Source: Alopecurus myosuroides
Lineage: Eukaryota; Streptophyta; Magnoliopsida; Poales; Poaceae
NCBI GenBank assembly: GCA_028641055.1
Contig: CM054062.1
Coordinates: forward strand, 183,643,958 to 183,707,957
Direction: 5' to 3'
Length of the DNA stretch: 64,000 nt
The translations under genes were made by a program, and so were the position numbers. Of the stretch, positions 57,975-64,000 are shown piece by piece (position 1 is the stretch's first letter; each line of letters opens with the position of its first letter). The notes below the pieces were generated by a model. The model ran no database searches and was not told where the DNA came from. It worked only from the letters and a program-made list of their open reading frames with translations.

Positions 57975-58659
57975 CATCTCCTCATGAACTTCTCCACAGG
58001 GGTCACCCGTCGTTGGTTTTATCGACATCAGGTACATTTGCATCTCTAAGAGCCTTTCCTGAGGCGTCTTGGGTACTATCTTCTCCGGTGGATTGGGTTC
58101 TCTCGGGTCATGCTTGAGGTCCAATGCCCTTCGAGTTCCCCTCATGGACTCGGCTGTCATGTCTGCTGTTCGGGACCGTCATTCAGGTACGGGTGGTTTC
58201 AGCACCCCGCTTCCTGAGGCTTTGGCTGGATCTATCCCTGTAGCACATGCACCGTCTAGTTCCTTGTGATCCTGTTCAGCTTCTTTCTGTGCTTGCTCAA
58301 CATCCAACGATAGGCTACCCACTCCTCCGCATTGGCGTCCTGCGTGAGGGAGACCTTGTTCGACTAGTTTTGCGACCATCTCCATTGTGTTGGCTGACAC
58401 ATGCACTAGGGGCGATTTTCTTTACTTCGCCCGTTTTAGGCGTGGACCCAAAATTGATGGGTGGAGGGGGGCCGTCGAGTCTATCGTCATTGCCGTCCAG
58501 GTCCTCGTCTTCGGGTGGCGGGTATTTTGGCGGATCCTCGTCGAGCTTCTCTTCCTCTTTAGTTATCCCATTGTTAGTTGCATCTACTAGTTTAGGCGGG
58601 CCGGTTAGATCCTTTTCATTGCTGCTTTCTGAGGAGGAGGACCTGGTTCGTCTCGCCAT
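57975..58659 (-). pseudogene. Broken gag of the old Tat element, N-terminal part
   Basis: The start is at the minus-strand ATG 58659 (MARRTRSSSSESSNEKDL). An acidic Pro-rich segment follows (PPKYPPPEDEDLDGNDD), then frameshifts into MHVSANTMEMVAKLVEQ and PKTPQERLLEMQMYLMSI. It ends at EVHEEM against the duplicated CATCT. After the TSD it continues at 42285 on the other side of the 15.7-kb insertion. Confidence 0.75.
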
Positions 58660-59006
58660 AGCGACAAAGTGGAGGTGGGGATTAGCGGCATAAAGGTGCC
58701 TAAAGTTTGCCCCCTCGAGTGAAGGTGGTGAGATCTCTGTCGTGGTCGACTTTGTCGGCTGAGGCCGAGGGGAGTCTTGCAAGCGTAGTACTCCCGTGCG
58801 ACCCGCACGGTAGTTCAGATCACTGATCTTAAGATTGATACTTCTGTCTAGGGAGTCGAATACCAGGCGTGATTCCGGTGAGTTCTTGGTGAAGTCGATA
58901 GATCCGAAGCGAATCAAGTCTACCCAGATCGATGAGTCGCAGCTTGATGGAGATGAAGTCGAAGAATCCTCGAATCCAGCGCCCCAAATTTCCACAGACG
59001 ATGCTA
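58660..59006 (-). other. Leader and decayed primer site of the old Tat element
   Basis: It runs from LTR end to gag start. On the minus strand the segment next to the LTR reads GCATCGTCTGTGG, which looks like a mutated form of the TGGCGCCGTCTGTGG primer site common in Tat elements. The frame upstream of the gag ATG is open but leader-like. Confidence 0.5.
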
Positions 59007-59451
59007 GTGAAGAGGATGTGACCTCAACAATCCCCATGGTGAGGGACCCATGGTTTCGTAAGGGAAAAGGCGTTGGTGGACTACTCGACTTGACGGGTTA
59101 CTATGTACTGGATCTTTATTACGTTGAGGTGAAAAACATGTTACATGAGTGCCGCACAGATTGAATCTATCGCAACTCTAGATCTAGGGTTTCTTGCAGT
59201 TTCGTGACCCCCTCCCGTGCTTTATATAGATAGCCGGGACCTGGGGGTCATACATCAATATGACTCGATTCTGAGTCGGTTACTACTCTTTCCTAACTTC
59301 TCGGTCAGGTTTTCCCTTGTTTTCCGCTTCTGTGTGGGCTTCTATAGCAGGCCTCAACGTAGCTACCTGAAGGCCTCTTTAGGGTACCTTCTAATGGGAC
59401 GCACCGGGTAGGCCTATTGTGAGGGGTCTTTCGGGTACCCCACGTCAGACA
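59007..59451 (-). repeat. 5' LTR (about 445 bp) of the old Tat element
   Basis: On the minus strand it begins TGTCTGACGTGGGGTACCCG and ends near CACATCCTCTTCACTA. It matches 13238-13675 throughout. TATA box TATATAAA is at 59221-59228 (minus). The left end is placed to within a few bases. Confidence 0.8.
59221..59228 (-). promoter_or_regulatory. TATA box of the old Tat LTR
   Basis: The minus strand reads TATATAAA in CTATCTATATAAAGCACGGG, 225-230 bp into the LTR, the same relative place as in the young Tat element. Confidence 0.6.
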
Positions 59452-60490
59452 TAGTCCACTATTCAAATTGTGAACTAGTGTAACATAATATTCTAAGTGG
59501 ACGTTCAACTTAACAGACTCCACTAAGCAGCGGTATATAAACAATATTTTGGAACTAAAATGATGAGATGTGCAAATAAGACTTTGTGGGGGATTGCTAG
59601 ATTTTTTCTCATGAGTTTGGCCCATGGCCCAACTAAAATCTGAAATTAGCATGACCCATTCATACACAACATAGTGTAGAGGGACGGGTAGTGGGACTAA
59701 AGTTTAGTCCAACATGGCTAGTTGGGAGAGAGCTGCACCACCTTATAAGATGAACCATTCTACCACTAGTATGAGTTGGCGTGAAGTGAGGAGAGGTGTC
59801 ATACATGCATGCTCCTCCTCCGCCGCCTCACCTCGTCATGTCAGGACGCGACGCGCTGCGGTTTGCAAGAATGGACCGAGCCGAAAATGTTTATTTTGCT
59901 GGTTGGGAAAAAATTCCGATTCTTTTGGATCGTGTAACCGAACCAACATGGACGTGGAGTTACTCCCACGTCTCTCCCGACCCACGGTATATAAACTGGC
60001 AGACGTCTACCCCGTTGTCTCCTCATATGGTTCCGCACCATTTCAAAGCTTTGCGCCGCCACAAAGTGCTTCCCAATCCCTCTTTTCGGTGTGCATCGCG
60101 AGAAGGGACAACAGGTCTCCGGAACCCCTCCTCTTGTGATCCTGTATATGAGAGTGGCTATCGGGTTTTTGGGGAGTGCAATCGCGCGATTGCGACGATC
60201 ACTTTCCCAAAGAGGCAAAGACGACTTGTTCCCGGACCTCGTCATTGACAACATGACCGACAACGGGGAAACAACGGCTCCACTCCCGCTGCACCGTACG
60301 TAATTCTGTCCGACTTGTATAAGATTCTGCTAGAGTTTCTATGTCTAGGGTTTGTTGTAGATTGCATCTATTTGTCTAATGTATTAGATGTTTGCATGAT
60401 TAGTTTAATTGCTATTGTCATGATTTACTTTATGATATTTTCAGATTAAATCATATGGGGAATTGCTAATATATTCAATATTTTTATGTC
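59452..60490 (+). mobile_element. Copia LTR remnant (SIRE/Maximus-like)
   Basis: It contains GTTTGGCCCATGGCCCAAC, GAGAGAGCTGCACCACCTTATAAGATG-type sequence near 59730 and the leader-like end GTAGATTGCATC...AATATATTCAATA, matching 14749-14992. The pattern is that of grass SIRE/Maximus LTRs. The boundaries are approximate. Both overlapping ORFs near 59714-60248 are LTR frames without a domain. Confidence 0.55.
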
Positions 60491-61770
60491 TGCGTTTTTT
60501 TTAAGAATCATCTACATGCATTCATATTGAACAAATGAAAGTTTTAAATAGAGGGGGTACATCAGATTCTGTTTCCCTTTAAAATTGCTCAAGCTCCGTG
60601 TTTCAAATTTGTAGCACCAGCTATCACATTCATATTGCACATGCACCAACATGCAGCAGAGAAAATACGCCCCTCTCACGGTTTATTTTTCGTTGAATTG
60701 GAAGAGAAAACATCTCGCTGGCAACATTCTGCCACAGACAAAACGGATGATGCATTGCACATCGCCGCAGATTGCAAAATCAGGCATCTCGCAGAATAAT
60801 CCTAGGAACATGCAGGGTGATCGAATCGTCGTCCGATGGTAGCTCGTGCTGAGGTTGTAGCGCTGCATGTAGCTGTGCGCCGAACGTAAAGGACGTGTCG
60901 CGCGCACGTCCAACCGGCCGGCTCCGACTCCGGCACCTGCCCCTGTACCCCTGGATCCACCGCCCCTTGTGCGCGTCGATCGGTTCGTCCCTCGTGATTT
61001 TCCACCAAAAGCACCTTGTTTTACACGATTTTGAGTCCTTTTTGTGCGATCCTCCAGATAGAAAGTACACGGTTTTGGAGCTGGCTTTGGATCCAGTTCT
61101 CAGCTAAGGTTAAAGCGATGGAGATGTCGGTCGGGTGTCCAGTTTCTCTCAGTCGGCGCTTTCCTCGTTTCCTCGTCTTGCCAAATTAAGTTTGGCGTCT
61201 CCCTGGACAGACAGGGGCTGTGGATGTTGAAAGCCATTTGCCCTGCCCACATGCAGAGTCAGATCGAGTACTCGGTTGCTTTGAATATTAGCAAACCGCC
61301 CATCCGGCAACGTGTTCATGTACGCAGCAGCTGTTATTTGTTGATCTGCCTAACATTGAGATCGATGGAATTAATTTTGAAGTTCCTTTCTGCGAAATAA
61401 ATTAATCTTGAAGTTTGTGTGCAGGCTGTTGCTGTTACACCTATCTACCTAGGACTAGTGGTACACAGTGGACACAGCCTCGATCAGGTAGTACTTGAGT
61501 GATTCAAACCCGTGCATCCTGCTAATAATCTGCAAGTGAATATATAGTGAAACGGTAATGGGCTTAATTACGTGGATGGCAAGCTTGCATTATTTTTCTA
61601 CAAGAAAGATAAGGTAGGAGCATGTCCTAATCTGAATGGCCAAAAGTTCCAATTCGAGGACAGGACCGATCGAAGTAGTGGGAGTGTAAAGGAGGAGCCT
61701 TATGCAGAAAAGGAGCCAACAACTTGCCGCCGAAAAATTTCATCGGCTATGTCATCACCCATAGGATAGA
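60491..61770. other. Low-copy sequence without recognised features
   Basis: Nothing in it repeats elsewhere in the window. GC rises near 60840-61000. Short frames on both strands (60683-60913, 60780-61070, 61572-61769) show no domain. It may be the distal flank of the gene at the right edge. Confidence 0.4.
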
Positions 61771-61786
61771 AGAGAGCAGTACCTAG
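61771..61786 (+). repeat. Target-site duplication of the poly(A) retroposon, left copy
   Basis: AGAGAGCAGTACCTAG is repeated exactly at 62696-62711 after the A tail. Confidence 0.85.
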
Positions 61787-62695
61787 GAACCAACTGTATT
61801 CTTTTCCTAACCTAGCCGCCGCCAGGAGCTTGGCGACTAGGGAGAGGACCTTCTACCCCCGATCTCCACCGGCCACGGCGTTGGTCCCCTCTCTCTCCGA
61901 TTGCCGCTCCGGCGGCAGGAGGGAGAGGGGACCTTGTTCCTCCGTTTTTGTAGTTAGGGTTTGGTTTTGTAGGTTGTGGAGCGTCGTTGGGGTGGTGGGA
62001 GCGGCGCTTCGACGAATAAATCTGTCTCAACTCCACTCCCACACCGGCGGCGTCCTTCAAGACGGCGTCTCGGAGTTGATGGCATCGTGTGTTCGTCGAT
62101 CGTTCAGATCGGTGGTGCTAGGGTTCATGGATGGTATCGGCGAGGCGGTGGCGGCGATCCCATCGGGTGTGTCTCTCCTTCTGTTCTGTCCCCGTTGCTG
62201 CGGCGTTGTCTGCGGCGTCACAGTGGAGCAGGGAGGATTTGTCATCCGGGAGTACGCGCAGACGGCTGCCTGCGCAGTTAATAGCTGGAAGATGGTGCAT
62301 CTTGTGCTGGGTTTGTGGATGGAAGCTGTCAGTTCTGGTTTCTTCCTTCGACGTTGTAGTCGTGCAGGGATGTCAGTTCTGGAGTTCGATGGCGTGTCCG
62401 GGGACATGTTGCCCCGGTCTGATTCGTTCAACGACAATGGTTTTGCTTTTGGCAAACTATTTTGGAGGTCCGTAAAGCTGCAGATCAGCGATGGAGCCGC
62501 GTCGAGCTCGGATGAAGAGGTGATTTGTCTTCTCTCCCTTGGTGGTCACTTTGGTGGTGCTGAAGGAGATGGACAAGCGCTGGTCTTTTGCATAGGATTA
62601 TACTATCCTTTCAGTACTGTAATGTCGGTGTTTACGTGTCTTGTAACCGGATATTTATCTTATGAATGAGAACGTATTACCTTGCAAAAAAAAAA
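61787..62695 (+). mobile_element. Poly(A)-ended retroposon (short LINE-like, SINE-like or processed copy)
   Basis: It has an exact 16-bp TSD on both sides, a 3' end CCTTGC followed by 10-11 A, no LTR and no terminal inverted repeat, the signature of LINE-driven insertion. The 5' third is GC-rich (CTAGCCGCCGCCAGG, GGCGGCAGGAGGG). A 279-codon frame (61830-62669) spans most of it but shows no RT, endonuclease or zinc-finger motif, and GC-rich frames of this length can arise by chance. It could be a truncated LINE, a large SINE-like unit or a processed copy of a host transcript. Coding is unproven. Confidence 0.75.
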
Positions 62696-62711
62696 AGAGA
62701 GCAGTACCTAG

Positions 62712-63153
62712 TGAAACATAATTAATGGTTACTTTCGGACTTGAGCGGTTGATAAAATTGTTGGTAATTGAGAGCAATGATCAATGTTGGAGCTAAGATA
62801 AGAGAAGCTGACGTTCGCACTAATCACAGTGTAATGCAAAGCTGAGAAGCTGAGAGCGCTCTAACTAAAAAGTAGCACTTGAAATAATTGCGCTACCATC
62901 GGGCTATACCTAGCTAGCCATCGATGTCCAGAAGTATTAGGCAGCCGAAATTGTTCGGCTAGATCTGTCGATTCTCACTAGTCAAATGTTGCCAATTGCA
63001 GGGCCTCCCAAAAAAAAAACTTGCCAATTCCAGCGGAAATGCAAAGTTGACGGCCGGTTGCAGCAGCACATTCTATATGGGCGAACTGGGCTTACAGAAT
63101 ACTCCTGAGGAAAAGCTGTAATGGGCCTTAGCTCGTACTCCGTAATTGCCAGA
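62712..63153. other. Intergenic sequence, nothing recognised
   Basis: No repeat shared with the rest of the window, no domain. It contains short A tracts at 63008-63018. Confidence 0.4.
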
Positions 63154-63163
63154 GAGCATCTCC
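63154..63163 (+). repeat. Possible PIF/Harbinger-type terminus
   Basis: GAGCATCTCC is the start seen in many grass PIF/Harbinger elements, and the family's second ORF can be related to the protein encoded downstream. No TTA/TAA target trinucleotide is adjacent and the other end is outside the window, so this is weak. Confidence 0.25.
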
Positions 63164-63214
63164 CTAAACCCCAAAAAATAACTGTTTTTTTTACAGTTTT
63201 CGATGAAAAAAATG

Positions 63215-63247
63215 CAAACATTAGAACCCCTAAACCCCTAAACCCGT
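63215..63247 (+). promoter_or_regulatory. Telo-box-like C/A repeats upstream of the edge gene
   Basis: Two CCCCTAAA units and one CCCGTAAA stand in tandem, close to the plant telo-box AAACCCTAA found in some promoters. They lie about 260 bp upstream of the predicted start codon. Possible regulatory role only. Confidence 0.3.
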
Positions 63248-63505
63248 AAAAAAAATACAGGCCGGACCCAGGAATCCCCTCCCAACCTCTAAACTTAAGG
63301 ATTGGAGGGGTCAACCCTGGCCAACCCGTATCACGCACGCACGTACACGCGGGAGGGACAATTCCCCCAACCGCCGCCGCCTCCTTCCGCCCCGCCGCCA
63401 TGGCCGCCGTCCCCGGCGCCGCCGCGGTCGTCCCGGCGCCTCCCGCCCCGGCGCCGCCCCCCTCCGCGCCTTCCACCGCCTTCCCCGCCCCCGGCCGCGC
63501 CCGCC

Positions 63506-64000
63506 ATGGCCGCCGCGCCCGCCTCCGCCGACCCTCGCGTCGCGGCCATGGTGGCGACGACGAACCCCATCGGGTCGAAGCGCCGGCGGGCCGGGACGCA
63601 CCTGCTCGCGCCCGCAGCCGCCCGCGCCCCGGCCGCCGAGCCTCCGCCCGCCCCGCCCCTCGCCGCACCGGCCGCACCTCGGGCTCGGGCCAAGGTGGCC
63701 TCGGGTGGCCCGCGTGCTGCTGCCGCGAAGATGAAGCCGAGGAAGGCGCTGGCCAAGCGTACCGCCTCGAGGAAGAAAGATGTGGCCGCCGCCGCCGCGC
63801 CCGTCGCCGCCGCCCCGGTGGTGCTCGATGAAACGTCCACCCCGGACACATCCTTCATGGATATGCTCTATGAGGCGGAGGTGAAGCTTGCACAGATTGA
63901 AGCAAAACGTGAGGAGGCAAAGCGCAAGGCCGACTTGGAGGAGAGGATGGTCAAGGTGAAAGAAGCCAAGGTATGGAAGGAGCTCATGATGGAAGAGAAA
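63506..64000 (+). CDS. 5' part of a probable NAM-associated-type protein gene, runs off the edge
   Basis: The frame is open from ATG 63506 to the end (165 codons, no stop). The N-terminal 105 residues are Ala/Pro-rich with basic patches (GSKRRRAG, KMKPRKALAKRTASRKK). Then comes DTSFMDMLYEAEVKLAQIEA followed by a highly charged helix (KREEAKRKADLEERM, KEAKVWKELMMEEK), which resembles the C-terminal domain called 'NAM-associated' in plants (Pfam PF14303), often found in Myb/trihelix-like or PIF/Harbinger-related proteins. No Myb domain is seen upstream. The start context GCCATGG is good, but another ATG at 63400, in a different frame and equally good context, opens 143 codons and overlaps it; either a frameshift or an upstream ORF. 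Being cut by the window edge, its completeness is unknown. Confidence 0.5.
   Translation, partial: MAAAPASADPRVAAMVATTNPIGSKRRRAGTHLLAPAAARAPAAEPPPAPPLAAPAAPRARAKVASGGPRAAAAKMKPRKALAKRTASRKKDVAAAAAPVAAAPVVLDETSTPDTSFMDMLYEAEVKLAQIEAKREEAKRKADLEERMVKVKEAKVWKELMMEEK

Noticed and set aside
61830..62669. A 279-codon frame as a host gene
   Set aside because: It lies entirely within a poly(A) retroposon bounded by TSDs and shows no recognisable domain; kept only as a remark in that entry.
62982..63858. Long minus-strand open frames of 175-289 codons, rich in Arg, Gly and Ala
   Set aside because: They are shadows in a very GC-rich stretch opposite the 5' part of the edge gene; composition is low-complexity and no domain is visible.

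Overview
This is a stretch of plant nuclear DNA, almost certainly from a cool-season (Pooideae) grass related to wheat, barley, oat or ryegrass. The evidence is its near-total occupation by nested LTR retrotransposons with grass-type LTRs (repeated TGATACGTC...-type LTR starts, Asp-tRNA and iMet-tRNA primer sites, Tat/Athila-type Ty3 elements, a very-long-LTR non-autonomous element, a Cassandra element). Genus cannot be decided from the window alone. No bacterial, viral, rRNA or tRNA gene was seen. All element calls rest on repeats, target-site duplications (TSDs), primer sites and protein motifs read by eye; family names are tentative unless stated.

Layout: 1-641 is a decayed LTR fragment (minus). 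642-8288 is a large-LTR, non-coding element (minus) with a complete 4.7-kb LTR and a 1.65-kb internal region. 8289-13675 is the 3' end of a decayed Tat-lineage Ty3 element (plus) with its antisense ORF and 3' LTR. 13678-14748 is an LTR (minus), 14749-14992 a Copia LTR tail, and 15186-17968 the 3' end of an Athila-like element. 18525-22035 is a truncated long LTR related to the 642-8288 element. 22036-33785 is an LTR split by the best element in the window: a complete Tat-lineage element at 23030-33549, with 455-bp LTRs differing at one base and a perfect ACCTC TSD. 33786-35206 is another LTR (minus). 35207-42290 plus 57975-59451 is an old Tat element (minus) with ten-odd 70-bp tandem repeats behind pol. 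It is split by a complete Cassandra TRIM (39441-40169) and by an Athila-like non-autonomous element (42291-57974), which is itself split by a second one (49465-57875). 59452-60490 is Copia LTR sequence, 61787-62695 a poly(A) retroposon with a 16-bp TSD, and 63506-64000 the 5' end of a probable low-copy gene whose C-terminal part resembles the NAM-associated family.

Biology: the most interesting object is the young Tat element. It has lost gag, keeps open PR-RT-RNase H and integrase frames separated by one in-frame TAG, and carries on the opposite strand a six-exon gene. All five of that gene's coding introns are GT-AG and its exons join to exactly 902 codons. Introns in an antisense gene survive retrotransposition because the genomic RNA is copied from the other strand. 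The nested order (old Tat, then the outer Athila-like element, then the inner one) is fixed by two perfect TSDs. Several elements here lack their own polymerase or Gag and must have depended on partners, so the window is a good record of non-autonomous retrotransposition.
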